A DNA stretch of 44,808 nt from Pokkaliibacter plantistimulans (lineage in GTDB: Bacteria > Pseudomonadota > Gammaproteobacteria > Pseudomonadales > Balneatricaceae). Positions 1-8,785 of the stretch are shown here, one piece after another. Every line of letters begins with the position of its first letter. Position 1 is the stretch's first letter. The translations under genes were made by a program, and so were the position numbers. The stretch spans positions 1 to 44,808 of the forward strand of contig NZ_LAPT01000075.1 of the NCBI RefSeq assembly GCF_003194385.1. The letters are read 5' to 3'. The notes under the pieces were generated by a model, which searched no databases, had not been told where the DNA came from, and saw only the letters and a program-made list of their open reading frames with translations.

Positions 1-73
1 TGATACAGATGTGCAGCGTGTGGCTGCCCTCTCTCAGGGAGAGAGGGACGTGTGTAGCGCCTGCGTGTCGGCT
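1..73. other. Intergenic DNA with a hairpin, left edge
   Basis: No gene is visible. An 8-bp inverted repeat (27-34 with 40-47, loop of 5) forms a stable hairpin, but no T-run follows on either strand, so it is not a clear terminator. Confidence 0.4.
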
Positions 74-292
74 TAACAGGTCGTTGAAAATCTATCTGTG
101 TTGCCGAATACCGCGTCAAAAACAGGCTCACAGCCAAAGGCTGAACGTGCTTTAGCACGGCCCCGAAGGGGCGAGCGGAGCGAGTCAAATGCTCATTTAG
201 CTCACTAAACTCCGCTTTTTCGCCTGTTTCTTGTGCCCTAGGGGTATTTCCTTGTCTCGGCGGCCTCGATAACGTTTTTCAACAGCCTGCTA
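74..292 (+). repeat. Family A structured MITE-like repeat, copy 1
   Basis: This 219-bp element recurs in the same orientation and at the same length at 44563-44781, with about 11 differences. Both ends are TA followed by imperfect inverted repeats of about 19 bp (74-92 against 274-292, 15 of 19 matching, core GTTGAAAA). Inside, AAACAGGC (120-127) pairs with GCCTGTTT (222-229). Nested within that stem are three back-to-back hairpins closed by GCTC/GAGC (126-129/173-176). It has no ORF of its own. TA ends, terminal repeats and lack of coding capacity suggest a non-autonomous element of the IS630/Tc1 type, but that family assignment is inference. Confidence 0.8.
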
Positions 293-394
293 GACAAAAG
301 ATGCCTTGTAGAGCCTATAAATTTGGCTACGCTTTGTCTTTGTAATGCAATAAAAACCACATTTCATAAAAATATCGACATTTTGAGGTGCTGC

Positions 395-1570
395 ATGTCA
401 AAGGTCTCTTTCAACTGGCAAGACCCGTTCCTGTTGTTGGATCAGTTAAGTGACGAGGAGCGGATGGTCATGCAGACGGCGCATGATTACGCTCAGGACA
501 AGTTGCTCAGCCGGGTAAGAGAGGCCAACCGTCATGAGCATTTTCATCGCGAGATCATGAACGAGCTGGGTGAGTTAGGGTTGCTGGGCGCAACCTTGCC
601 TGAGAAATATGGCTGCGCCAATGTCAATTATGTGTGTTACGGGCTGGTCGCTCGTGAAGTGGAGCGAGTCGATAGTGGCTACCGCTCCGCCATGAGTGTG
701 CAGTCTTCGCTGGTGATGCATCCAATCTATGCCTATGGCAGTGAAGAGCAGCGAATGCGTTACCTGCCGAAATTGGCCAGCGGTGAGTGGGTCGGTTGCT
801 TTGGTCTGACTGAGCCTGACTCGGGCTCTGATCCAGCCAGCATGAAAACCCGGGCGATCAAGGTAGAAGGTGGATATCGCGTTACCGGAAGCAAGATGTG
901 GATTACCAATTCGCCGATTGCGGACGTGTTAGTGGTGTGGGGCAAACTGGAGGGCGTCATCCGCGGTTTTGTGCTTGAGCGTGGTATGGAAGGGCTGAGT
1001 ACGCCAAAAATTGAAGGTAAGTTCTCCCTTCGCGCCTCGATCACAGGCGAAATCGTAATGGATAACGTTTTTGTGCCTGACGAGAATCTGTTGCCCCATG
1101 TTGAGGGATTGAAGGGGCCCTTTGGCTGCCTGAATAAAGCGCGCTATGGCATTGCCTGGGGAGCGTTGGGGGCGGCTGAGTTTTGCTGGATGCAGGCGCG
1201 TCAATATTGTCTGGATCGCACACAGTTTGATCGTCCTCTGGCGGCAACGCAGTTGATCCAGAAAAAGCTTGCTGACATGCAGACGGAAATCAGCATCGGT
1301 TTGCAGGCGTGCTTGCGCGCCGGTCGTCTGATGGATGAAGAGCAGTGTGCGCCTGAGTTGATTTCCCTGATCAAGCGCAACTCCTGCGGCAAGGCGCTGG
1401 AAATTGCCCGTGTGGCGAGAGATATGCACGGTGGTAACGGAATTTCTGATGAGTATCACGTCATTCGTCACATGATGAATCTGGAGGCGGTTAATACCTA
1501 CGAGGGTACTCATGATGTACATGCCCTTATTCTGGGGCGTGCTCAGACTGGCTTGCAGGCATTCAAGTAA
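395..1570 (+). CDS. gcdH: Glutaryl-CoA dehydrogenase
   Basis: This FAD enzyme of the acyl-CoA dehydrogenase superfamily oxidises and decarboxylates glutaryl-CoA to crotonyl-CoA in lysine/glutarate breakdown. At 391 aa it is full length. Visible family marks are the substrate/FAD segment [14 protein letters not shown] (137-150), [11 protein letters not shown] (168-178), and the C-terminal NTYEGTHD, in which Glu370 is the expected catalytic base. I chose the ATG at 395, preceded by a TTGAGGTG ribosome site, rather than an in-frame TTG at 323, which adds 24 atypical residues. The stop overlaps the next start by one base (TAATG), so the two genes are translationally coupled. The promoter must lie between repeat A and 395 or within the repeat; I see no convincing -35/-10 pair. 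Confidence 0.95.
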   Translation: MSKVSFNWQDPFLLLDQLSDEERMVMQTAHDYAQDKLLSRVREANRHEHFHREIMNELGELGLLGATLPEKYGCANVNYVCYGLVAREVERVDSGYRSAMSVQSSLVMHPIYAYGSEEQRMRYLPKLASGEWVGCFGLTEPDSGSDPASMKTRAIKVEGGYRVTGSKMWITNSPIADVLVVWGKLEGVIRGFVLERGMEGLSTPKIEGKFSLRASITGEIVMDNVFVPDENLLPHVEGLKGPFGCLNKARYGIAWGALGAAEFCWMQARQYCLDRTQFDRPLAATQLIQKKLADMQTEISIGLQACLRAGRLMDEEQCAPELISLIKRNSCGKALEIARVARDMHGGNGISDEYHVIRHMMNLEAVNTYEGTHDVHALILGRAQTGLQAFK

Positions 1571-2808
1571 TGAAGGCCTTGAGCGGTGTCAGAGTGCTTG
1601 ATCTGAGCCGAGTGCTCGCAGGGCCCTGGTCGACACAAATTCTTGCCGATCTGGGAGCGGAGGTGGTCAAGGTTGAGCGCCCCGGTGAGGGCGATGATAC
1701 CCGCCACTGGGGGCCGCCTAACTTGCTTGATGAGAACGGCATCGACAGTGGCGAGTCGGCTTACTTTCAGAGTGCTAATCGAGGCAAGCAGTCGGTAGCC
1801 ATTGATATTTCATCAGCGCAGGGGCAAGCCCTGGTGAGGGCGCTTGCACTCAAGGCTGATGTTCTGGTTGAAAATTACAAGGTAGGTGGGCTGGCCAGAT
1901 ATGGTCTGGACTATGAGAGTTTGAAGTTGCTCAATCCCCGACTGATCTATTGCTCCATCACTGGCTTCGGACAGACAGGGCCATATGCTCAGCGACCTGG
2001 GTATGATGCCATGATTCAGGCTATGGGCGGATTGATGAGCTTGACCGGTGATCCTGAGGGGGAGCCAGCGAAAGTGGGGGTGGCGTTGACAGATATTTCC
2101 ACTGGCCTCTATGCCACTATTGGCATTCTGGCGGCGTTACATCAACGCCAGCACAGTGGTGAGGGTCAATACATTGATTTGGCTTTGCTTGATGTTCAGG
2201 TCGCGACGTTAGCCAATCAGGGTATGAATTTTCTGGCCACGGGAGTGGCACCTGAACGACGCGGCAACGCTCATCCGAGCATAGTGCCTTATCAGGTGTT
2301 TGCCGTAAGTGATGGTCATCTGATGCTGGCAGTAGGCAATGATGAGCAGTTTCGTCGTTGCTGTGATGTGCTGGGAATGCCGGAGTGGGGGAGTGATGAT
2401 CGTTTTGCTACCAACTCCGCCAGAGTGGTGCATCGTGATGCGTTGGTGGAGGCGTTGCAGAAAATTTTTCTTCAGCGGAAGCTTGATGAATGGCTTGAAT
2501 GCCTGGAAATCGCCAATGTGCCTTGTGGCCCCATCAATACATTGGATCGGGTATTTGCCAATCCTCAGGTGAAGCATCGGAAGATGAAAGTGTCGATGCA
2601 TCATTCACTAGCCGGTGAGCAAGCTTTTGTAGCTAGCCCTCTGAGGCTCTCGGCATCTCCCGTTGAGTATGAATCCGCACCACCATTGCTGGGTCAGCAT
2701 GGGCGTGATGTTTTGTCGACCTGGCTAGGCATTGGTGAGGAGGAGTTCGATGCGTATAGTGACGCAGGTGTAGTGGGGCGGCCTGCAGGGCTGGTTTCTG
2801 AAGAATGA
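1570..2808 (+). CDS. CaiB/BaiF family III CoA-transferase, probably glutarate CoA-transferase
   Basis: A 412-aa family III CoA-transferase. It opens with the typical LSGVRVLDLSRVLAGP segment and has SANRGKQSVAID near residue 68. The probable catalytic aspartate is Asp146 in RPGYDAMIQAMGG, and the family's glycine-rich region follows. Such enzymes move CoA between two carboxylates through an aspartyl-CoA intermediate. Directly coupled to gcdH by a one-base overlap, it most likely activates glutarate (succinyl-CoA:glutarate type) to feed the dehydrogenase. The substrate is inferred from this pairing, which also occurs in Pseudomonas; the fold assignment is secure. Its end overlaps the longer possible start of the next gene (ATGA). 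Confidence 0.88.
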   Translation: MKALSGVRVLDLSRVLAGPWSTQILADLGAEVVKVERPGEGDDTRHWGPPNLLDENGIDSGESAYFQSANRGKQSVAIDISSAQGQALVRALALKADVLVENYKVGGLARYGLDYESLKLLNPRLIYCSITGFGQTGPYAQRPGYDAMIQAMGGLMSLTGDPEGEPAKVGVALTDISTGLYATIGILAALHQRQHSGEGQYIDLALLDVQVATLANQGMNFLATGVAPERRGNAHPSIVPYQVFAVSDGHLMLAVGNDEQFRRCCDVLGMPEWGSDDRFATNSARVVHRDALVEALQKIFLQRKLDEWLECLEIANVPCGPINTLDRVFANPQVKHRKMKVSMHHSLAGEQAFVASPLRLSASPVEYESAPPLLGQHGRDVLSTWLGIGEEEFDAYSDAGVVGRPAGLVSEE

Positions 2809-2825
2809 CTGTTTATAGAGGTGGT

Positions 2826-3116
2826 ATGGCGCGGGTTGTCATCGAGTATTGTCCGTTGTGTCGCTGGATGCTGAGGGCCGCGTGGATAGCGCAGGAGTTG
2901 CTATCTACTTTTGAAGCTGATCTTGAAGAGGTCTCATTGCGTCCGTCAGGCAAAGGGACGTTTAAAATTTACCTCAATGCTGAACAGATCTGGTGTCGGG
3001 TTGAGGATCATGGTTTCCCTGAGGCGAAAGAAATCAAGCAGCGCGTTCGCGATCGCATCGACCCATCACGTGATCTTGGGCATATCGACAAAGTCAGCAC
3101 AGCGGACCTGCCTTAG
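2826..3116 (+). CDS. SelT/SelW/SelH (Rdx) family thioredoxin-like protein
   Basis: A small cytoplasmic protein with a CxxC redox motif (CPLC) right after the first beta strand. It continues with RWMLRAAWIAQELLSTF, typical of bacterial Cys-containing SelW-like proteins (Rdx family), which are thought to act in thiol redox chemistry; no substrate is known. I prefer the ATG at 2826 because AGAGG lies four bases upstream and the motif then sits at the usual distance from the N terminus (96 aa). An ATG at 2805 overlaps the previous stop as ATGA and would add 7 residues. It is third in the gcdH operon, an association I cannot explain by function. Confidence 0.8.
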   Translation: MARVVIEYCPLCRWMLRAAWIAQELLSTFEADLEEVSLRPSGKGTFKIYLNAEQIWCRVEDHGFPEAKEIKQRVRDRIDPSRDLGHIDKVSTADLP

Positions 3117-3152
3117 ATAATCGGCTACCTCTAAGCCACAGGCTGGTAGCGT

Positions 3153-3177
3153 GACGGCGGGTGCGATACCTGCCGTC
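3153..3177 (+). terminator. Weak hairpin after the gcdH operon
   Basis: GACGGCGGG (3153-3161) pairs with CCTGCCGTC (3169-3177) with one G-T wobble. It follows the SelW-like gene, but no run of T comes after it, so termination here would be inefficient or Rho-assisted. Confidence 0.4.
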
Positions 3178-3183
3178 ATTGCT

Positions 3184-3189
3184 TATAAT
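3184..3189 (+). promoter_or_regulatory. Candidate -10 box for gltX
   Basis: A perfect TATAAT lies 116 bp upstream of the gltX start, but no good -35 hexamer sits 16-18 bp before it. Promoter call by the -10 element and position only. Confidence 0.4.
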
Positions 3190-3304
3190 GCTGTCCAATT
3201 CGAGTCTGGCAGCTCTGCCGGACTCCTTTTCTTTTCTGGCCTGAGTCCAGCTTTTGATATCCACTGGCGCTCAGCTTCATTCATCTAGAGTAATTAACCT
3301 GATC

Positions 3305-4792
3305 ATGACTGTTCGTACTCGTATCGCTCCGTCTCCTACTGGTGATCCCCATGTAGGTACCGCTTATATCGCCCTTTTCAATCTGGCGTTTGCGCGTCAG
3401 CAAGGTGGCGAGTTCATTCTGCGTATCGAAGATACGGATCAGGTACGTAGTACTCCCGAATCAGAGCAGATGATTTTGGACTCTCTGCGCTGGCTGGGTA
3501 TTGAATGGTCTGAGGGGCCTGATGTGGGTGGTCCTCATGCCCCGTACCGTCAGAGCGAACGCTCCGCTATTTATCGGCAGTATGCAGATCAGCTGGTTCG
3601 TGACGGCCATGCATTTTATTGCTTCGCAACTGCTGAAGAGCTGGATGCGATGCGGGAGGAGCAGAAGGCTCTGGGGTTACCACAAAAGTATGATGGTCGC
3701 GGGCTGCTCTTGTCTTCTGAAGAAGTGCAAAAGCGTATTGCTGCTGGCGAGCCTTATGTTGTGCGTATGAAGGTGCCTGAAGAAGGCGTGTGCGTGTTTG
3801 AAGACATGCTTCGTGGCCAGATTGAGATCGAATGGGCTCAGGTGGATATGCAGGTGCTGCTTAAGGCAGATGGTCTGCCCACGTATCATCTGGCGAACGT
3901 GGTGGATGATCATTTGATGCAGATCACGCACGTCATTCGTGGTGAAGAGTGGATCAACTCCGCGCCCAAGCACTTGCTGTTGTACAAATATTTCGGTTGG
4001 CAGGCGCCAGTGCTCTGTCACATGCCGTTGTTGCGTAACCCGGACAAGACCAAGTTGTCCAAGCGCAAAAACCCCACCAGCATTAACTTCTATCGCCGCA
4101 TGGGCTATCTGCCTGAGGCGCTGCTTAATTATTTGGGCAGAATGGGTTGGTCTATGCCGGATGAGCGTGAAAAGTTCAGCTTGGCTGAGATGGTTGAGAA
4201 TTTTGATATCCAGCGTGTCTCATTGGGTGGCCCCATTTTCGATCTGGAAAAACTGAGCTGGTTGAACGGGCAGTGGTTGCGTGAGCTAAACGCCGATCAA
4301 TTTGTTCAGCGCTATCTGGAGTGGGGCCTGAATCTGGACTATTTACGCCAGGCTATACCGCACGTTCAGCCACGCGTGGGTACTTTTAGTGATGTGCTGC
4401 CTGTAGCGGGTCACTTGCTCAGTGGTTTGATCAAAGTGTCTGCAGGTGATTTTGAGCACAAGAAACTGCAGCACGAAGATGTGCGTCGTATTCTTCAGTT
4501 CGCATCGTGGAAAATGGATACTCAGCGTTACTGGGATAAGGACAGCCTTTTTGCAACTCTGAGCGAGCTCTCAAAGGCGATGGGTTATAAAGTAGGTGAT
4601 TTCTTCTTCCCGCTGTTTATTGCCATTGCAGGTACTTCGGCTACCTTCTCGGTGGTTGATGCAATGGCAATTCTGGGTGCTGATCTCACGCGTGCGCGAT
4701 TGCGTAGTGCTTTGGATGTTGTGGGTGGTCCTTCCAAAAAAGAAGCCAAAGCCTGGGAGAAAGAGTATACGGCTCTTGCTTCGGCAGATTGA
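3305..4792 (+). CDS. gltX: Glutamyl-tRNA synthetase
   Basis: Class I aminoacyl-tRNA synthetase that charges tRNA-Glu. It is 495 aa, the usual bacterial length. The nucleotide-binding signature appears as [14 protein letters not shown] (HIGH-type motif, near the N terminus) and the second signature as KLSKRKNP (KMSKS type). The ATG at 3305 gives the canonical N terminus [13 protein letters not shown]; an in-frame upstream extension to 3254 has no family support. It lies 124 bp before a tRNA operon that includes three copies of its own substrate tRNA-Glu, an arrangement also found in Pseudomonas. Confidence 0.97.
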   Translation: MTVRTRIAPSPTGDPHVGTAYIALFNLAFARQQGGEFILRIEDTDQVRSTPESEQMILDSLRWLGIEWSEGPDVGGPHAPYRQSERSAIYRQYADQLVRDGHAFYCFATAEELDAMREEQKALGLPQKYDGRGLLLSSEEVQKRIAAGEPYVVRMKVPEEGVCVFEDMLRGQIEIEWAQVDMQVLLKADGLPTYHLANVVDDHLMQITHVIRGEEWINSAPKHLLLYKYFGWQAPVLCHMPLLRNPDKTKLSKRKNPTSINFYRRMGYLPEALLNYLGRMGWSMPDEREKFSLAEMVENFDIQRVSLGGPIFDLEKLSWLNGQWLRELNADQFVQRYLEWGLNLDYLRQAIPHVQPRVGTFSDVLPVAGHLLSGLIKVSAGDFEHKKLQHEDVRRILQFASWKMDTQRYWDKDSLFATLSELSKAMGYKVGDFFFPLFIAIAGTSATFSVVDAMAILGADLTRARLRSALDVVGGPSKKEAKAWEKEYTALASAD

Positions 4793-4868
4793 TGGTTGCT
4801 GAGAGTCTCCGTTGCGGTCGTTTCGACGTAAGTCTTTGAGATACATAGGTTCTTTTTTTATTATCTTA

Positions 4869-4897
4869 TTGACATGAATGAGGGGGCTCATTATTAT
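4869..4897 (+). promoter_or_regulatory. Strong sigma-70 promoter of the tRNA operon
   Basis: TTGACA (4869-4874), a 17-bp spacer and TATTAT (4892-4897) form a near-consensus promoter. An A/T-rich stretch (about 4850-4868) just upstream looks like an UP element. The GC-rich segment ACGCCCCGC after the -10 box is the discriminator type seen at stringently controlled stable-RNA promoters. The first tRNA begins at 4917. Confidence 0.8.
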
Positions 4898-4916
4898 ACG
4901 CCCCGCAACAAGGTTA

Positions 4917-4992
<76 letters not shown>

Positions 4993-5008
4993 ATCTTCTT
5001 GCGGGTAT

Positions 5009-5084
5009 GTCCCATTCGTCTAGTGGCCTAGGACACCGCCCTTTCACGGCGGTAACAGGGGTTCGAACCCCCTATGGGACGCCA
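5009..5084 (+). tRNA. tRNA-Glu(TTC), copy 1
   Basis: 76-nt cloverleaf with acceptor GTCCCAT/ATGGGAC, anticodon stem CCGCC/GGCGG, loop CTTTCAC giving anticodon TTC, and encoded CCA. It is charged by the adjacent gltX product. Confidence 0.97.
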
Positions 5085-5095
5085 TCCTTTGAGAT

Positions 5096-5171
<76 letters not shown>

Positions 5172-5185
5172 AAAGGACAATCCAT

Positions 5186-5261
5186 GTCCCATTCGTCTAG
5201 TGGTCTAGGACACCGCCCTTTCACGGCGGTAACAGGGGTTCGAACCCCCTATGGGACGCCA
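5186..5261 (+). tRNA. tRNA-Glu(TTC), copy 2
   Basis: Same as copies 1 and 3 except for one D-arm base (TGGTCTAGG where the others have TGGCCTAGG). Anticodon TTC, encoded CCA. Confidence 0.97.
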
Positions 5262-5272
5262 TCTTTTGAGAT

Positions 5273-5348
<76 letters not shown>

Positions 5349-5365
5349 AAAGGACAATCCAGTAT

Positions 5366-5441
5366 GTCCCATTCGTCTAGTGGCCTAGGACACCGCCCTT
5401 TCACGGCGGTAACAGGGGTTCGAACCCCCTATGGGACGCCA
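5366..5441 (+). tRNA. tRNA-Glu(TTC), copy 3
   Basis: Same sequence as copy 1, with the TGGCCTAGG D-arm, anticodon TTC and encoded CCA. Confidence 0.97.
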
Positions 5442-5452
5442 TCTTTTGAGAT

Positions 5453-5528
<76 letters not shown>

Positions 5529-5570
5529 ATCTTTATTATCAATATTCTCAATCAAAAAAATGATGTGCCT

Positions 5571-5588
5571 GCCTGATTTCAGGCTTTT
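5571..5588 (+). terminator. Terminator of the tRNA operon
   Basis: GCCTG-ATTT-CAGGC hairpin (5571-5584) followed by TTTT, 43 bp after the last tRNA. Confidence 0.7.
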
Positions 5589-5655
5589 CGCGTTTCTTGC
5601 CTTGTCTGTATTGTTCTGGCAGCGTTAGTGTCGATTGGCAGAAGGAAGGGGTGGT

Positions 5656-6402
5656 ATGAAGCGTTTGGTTGTGGCTTCTGGTGTATTGGTGGCTGTTGTT
5701 TCTGCAGTTGTGGTGTATTTTCTTGTAAATGCAGAGAGTTTGCATCAGCAGGGTGCAGAGTCGTTTCAGGATTTTGGCTATAAAGTTGTGCCTCTTGCTC
5801 AGGGGCCTGTTGCTGAGGAGCAGAGGGTTCCTATGAATCCTGATGCGGTGCCGCAGCCTTCACGGTCAACTCAAGCACAAATAATTACCGGTTTGCAGGC
5901 GGAAAAGCAGGTGCTTATTGGTCAGGTGGCCAAGTTGCAGGGCGAGGTGGATGCTTACAAAAAACAAGTGGGTGAGTTGCGGTCTAAGTTAGATGTTTAC
6001 TCTGCTCCAGTGTTGCCTCAAGGGGTGACGCAGTCTGCGCTGCTTGGTTTGTTAAATCAGGTTCCGGAGTTGCAGGTGTTTACGGGTTATCAAAAGGAAC
6101 TGATGGGGGTGATGGCTTACCGTGAATATATGCGAATCGTTGCTGAGTATGGTGTGCTTTTAACGCCGCGAAAGCGTGATCAGCTGATTCGGACCGGGTT
6201 GTCGCGCTATGCGTTTTGTGTGGCGGATGCGGTAGATGTTATTGCAAACGATGCGAGTGAGCGCAATAAGTTGCGGAATTATATCGAAAAGGGGCAAGAA
6301 GATATGGCCACGCCTCTGCAGTCAGACCTGGTAAAGGGGCTGCTCCCCTGTAAGAGGAGTCTGGATGAGTACGTGGCCAGGGATTTGATGCCGGCGGGGT
6401 GA
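5656..6402 (+). CDS. Membrane-anchored protein of unknown function
   Basis: I do not recognise this 248-aa protein. One hydrophobic N-terminal segment (about residues 3-25, rich in Val/Ala, after MKR) should anchor it in the inner membrane with the rest in the periplasm. A proline-rich stretch follows, then a short predicted coiled coil (about 80-115, EKQVLIGQVAKLQGEVDAYK), then a helical C-terminal region with two cysteines (CVADAVD and LLPCKRS) that could form a disulfide. The ATG at 5656 has an AAGGAAGG ribosome site; the longer reading frame from 5635 does not. It is convergent with the next gene, 12 bp apart. Confidence 0.7.
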   Translation: MKRLVVASGVLVAVVSAVVVYFLVNAESLHQQGAESFQDFGYKVVPLAQGPVAEEQRVPMNPDAVPQPSRSTQAQIITGLQAEKQVLIGQVAKLQGEVDAYKKQVGELRSKLDVYSAPVLPQGVTQSALLGLLNQVPELQVFTGYQKELMGVMAYREYMRIVAEYGVLLTPRKRDQLIRTGLSRYAFCVADAVDVIANDASERNKLRNYIEKGQEDMATPLQSDLVKGLLPCKRSLDEYVARDLMPAG

Positions 6403-6414
6403 TCCTCTAGAGGA

Positions 6415-6726
6415 TTACTCGCCTTTTTTGCGCATCTTGCCTAGTGCAGCTGCGCGCTTGGCTTCTTCGCGAGCTCGTTTTTCAGCTGCTTTGGCGGCTT
6501 TCTTGTCCAGATAAGTTTGCTCTCTTTCGGTCTGGAATTGTTCGTAAGTTTCCTGGCGCTGTTTGTCCTTATCGCGCTTGCTCTTGGCCTGCTCTTTGAG
6601 CTCTTCTTTCAATTGGGAACTGCTGTCCTCAATTTCTTTGCTCAGCTCGGCAAGGCGTTCCTGCTTCTCGCGATTGATGGTTTCTTCCAGAGCCTGCAGT
6701 TTGGCTATTTGGGTTTCGAGATCCAA
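6415..6726 (-). CDS. Small charged coiled-coil protein, unknown function
   Basis: Unrecognised. About 103 aa, almost entirely Glu/Lys/Arg/Ala/Gln with heptad-like spacing, ending in an Ala/Lys/Arg-rich basic tail (AAKAAEKRAREEAKRAAALG). It should be one long coiled coil and cytoplasmic, with no signal or membrane segment. I chose a TTG start at 6726 because GGAGAG sits seven bases upstream. An ATG at 6756 would add 10 residues but has no ribosome site. Highly biased composition means similarity searches may give misleading hits. Confidence 0.6.
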   Translation of the reverse strand: MDLETQIAKLQALEETINREKQERLAELSKEIEDSSSQLKEELKEQAKSKRDKDKQRQETYEQFQTEREQTYLDKKAAKAAEKRAREEAKRAAALGKMRKKGE

Positions 6727-6898
6727 CGTAAAACTCTCCGCCTGCAGCGATGTCATTGGGTGGGTTGAAAAAATGAGGCTTATTATAGTCTTTAGATGGC
6801 AGTTTGGCTATCAAGTCGTGGTGCAGATATTGAGTAAGTTTAGAAGGGGTGGAATATTCGTCTATAAGAAGTCTGTAGTAGAGAGGCTGGTTGTCTAA

Positions 6899-6927
6899 TT
6901 GTTCATCAGAATAGTTTTCTGTATAAT
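6899..6927 (+). promoter_or_regulatory. Promoter of rpsA
   Basis: TTGTTC (6899-6904), 17-bp spacer, TATAAT (6922-6927). This predicts an rpsA leader of about 120 nt. The leader contains a small hairpin, GATCAC-TAT-GTGATC (7024-7038), just before the start codon. Known S1 messages are autoregulated through a structured leader; whether this one is cannot be read from sequence. I see nothing else in the 6727-7054 gap. Confidence 0.65.
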
Positions 6928-7054
6928 GTTGCGCGACTTGTGCCGGGTTGGGATTTACGTGCCAGTGCGCCCCTCCGGACTAATATTGTCAACCCCTGTT
7001 ACTACTGGCTGGCAGGTGAACCTGATCACTATGTGATCTCAATCGGAATCTAAC

Positions 7055-8707
7055 ATGACTGAATCTTTTGCCGAACTCTTTGAAGCTTCCCTTAAAGAGC
7101 TGGAAATGCAGCCTGGCGCCCTGGTTGAGGGTGAAATCGTTGCAATTGACAGTGACTGGGTAACCGTTAACGCTGGCCTGAAATCCGAGTCAGTTATTCC
7201 ACGCAGCCAATTTCTGAACGAAAAAGGTGAGCTGGAAGTTAACGTTGGCGATCTGATCAAGGTTGCTCTGGAAGCGGTTGAAAACGGCTTTGGTGAAACT
7301 CGTCTGTCTCGTGAAAAAGCCAAGCGCGCTGAAGCTTGGAACGTTCTTGAGAAAGCCTTTGAAGGTGATAGCACTGTTAAAGGTGTTATCAGCGGTAAGG
7401 TTAAAGGTGGTTTCACTGTAAACATCATGAACATTCAGGGCTTCCTGCCAGGTTCTCTGGTAGATGTGCGTCCAGTGCGTGATGTTGACTACCTCGAAGG
7501 CAAAGAGCTTGAGTTCAAACTGATCAAGCTGGATGCAAAGCGCAACAACATCGTTGTTTCTCGCCGTGCTGTTCTGGAAGCTGCAAACAGTGCTCAGCGC
7601 GATGAGCTGCTGGCTTCTCTGCAAGAAGGTCAGGTTGTTAACGGTATCGTTAAAAACCTCACTAACTACGGTGCCTTTATTGATCTGGGCGGCGTAGACG
7701 GTCTGCTGCACATCACCGATATGGCGTGGAAGCGTATCAGCCACCCGAGCGAAATGTTGACTCCTGGCGATGAGCTGACTGTTAAGATCATCAAGTTTGA
7801 TCGTGAAACCGGTCGTCTGTCACTGGGTCTGAAACAGCTGAGCAACGATCCTTGGGATGATATCGAAGCACGTTATCCTTCTGGTGCAGTAGTTAAGGCG
7901 GTTGTGACTAACCTGACTGACTACGGTTGCTTTGCTGCTCTGGAAGAGGGTATCGAAGGTCTGGTGCACGTTTCTGAAATGTCTTGGACCAACAAAAACA
8001 TCCATCCATCCAAAGTAGTTCAGGTTGGTGATGATGTTGAGGTTATGATCCTGGATATCGATACTGCTCGTCGTCGTATCTCTCTGGGTCTGAAACAGTG
8101 CCAGGAAAACCCATGGGTACGCTTCTCCAGCACTTATAAGGCTGGCGACAAGGTACAGGGCAAGATCAAGACTATCACCGACTTTGGTGTGTTTGTTGGT
8201 CTGGAGTGGGATCTGGATGGTCTGGTACACGTATCTGATCTGTCTTGGGATGCTGATAACGAAGCACTGCTGCGTCAGTTCAAGAAAGGTGACGAAGTTG
8301 AGGCCGTTATTCTGGCTGTAGATCCTGAGAAAGAGCGTATTTCTCTGGGTATCAAGCAGCTGGAAAGTGATCCGTTCTCTGAGTTTGTTACTCAGAATGG
8401 TAAAAACTCCAAAGTTACCGGTACTGTAAAAGAAATCGTCAGCGATAAAGAAGCCGTTGTTGAACTGGCCGAAGGCATCGAAGGCGTTCTGAAGTCCGAT
8501 ACTGCTGGTCTGAATGTTGGCGACAGCATTGAGGCTCTGATCGTTAACGTTGATCGCAAGCAGCGTGGGATTTCTCTGTCTGTTAAAGCGCTGGAAGCCG
8601 CTGAAGAGCGCGCAGCACTGCGTGATGTTCGCAATCAGGAAGTTGAGACCTCTGGTCCTACTACCATTGGCGATCTGATCAAACAGCAGATGGCAAATCA
8701 GGGCTAA
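7055..8707 (+). CDS. rpsA: 30S ribosomal protein S1
   Basis: 550 aa, normal for the long proteobacterial S1 that brings mRNA to the 30S subunit. Six successive S1/OB repeats are visible; the clearest are those with [39 protein letters not shown] and [20 protein letters not shown] cores. The gene looks highly expressed: strong promoter, long leader, and a preference for codons such as CTG and CGT. In many gammaproteobacteria rpsA lies between cmk and ihfB. Here neither neighbour is present; it is flanked by unknown genes. Confidence 0.98.
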   Translation: MTESFAELFEASLKELEMQPGALVEGEIVAIDSDWVTVNAGLKSESVIPRSQFLNEKGELEVNVGDLIKVALEAVENGFGETRLSREKAKRAEAWNVLEKAFEGDSTVKGVISGKVKGGFTVNIMNIQGFLPGSLVDVRPVRDVDYLEGKELEFKLIKLDAKRNNIVVSRRAVLEAANSAQRDELLASLQEGQVVNGIVKNLTNYGAFIDLGGVDGLLHITDMAWKRISHPSEMLTPGDELTVKIIKFDRETGRLSLGLKQLSNDPWDDIEARYPSGAVVKAVVTNLTDYGCFAALEEGIEGLVHVSEMSWTNKNIHPSKVVQVGDDVEVMILDIDTARRRISLGLKQCQENPWVRFSSTYKAGDKVQGKIKTITDFGVFVGLEWDLDGLVHVSDLSWDADNEALLRQFKKGDEVEAVILAVDPEKERISLGIKQLESDPFSEFVTQNGKNSKVTGTVKEIVSDKEAVVELAEGIEGVLKSDTAGLNVGDSIEALIVNVDRKQRGISLSVKALEAAEERAALRDVRNQEVETSGPTTIGDLIKQQMANQG

Positions 8708-8730
8708 TACTTAATTAGTCCGGTTAAGAG

Positions 8731-8760
8731 GGCCGCCTAGTGCGGCCTTCTTGTGTTTTT
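8731..8760 (+). terminator. rpsA terminator
   Basis: GGCCGC-CTAGT-GCGGCC hairpin (8731-8747) followed by a T-rich tract ending in TTTTT. Confidence 0.8.
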
Positions 8761-8785
8761 GCATATAGTCCCCAGGTTCACCTTC

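Noticed and set aside
1-322. Possible broken transposase or insertion sequence at the left edge
   Set aside because: No transposase-like reading frame exists in or around repeat A, so only a non-autonomous element can be claimed.
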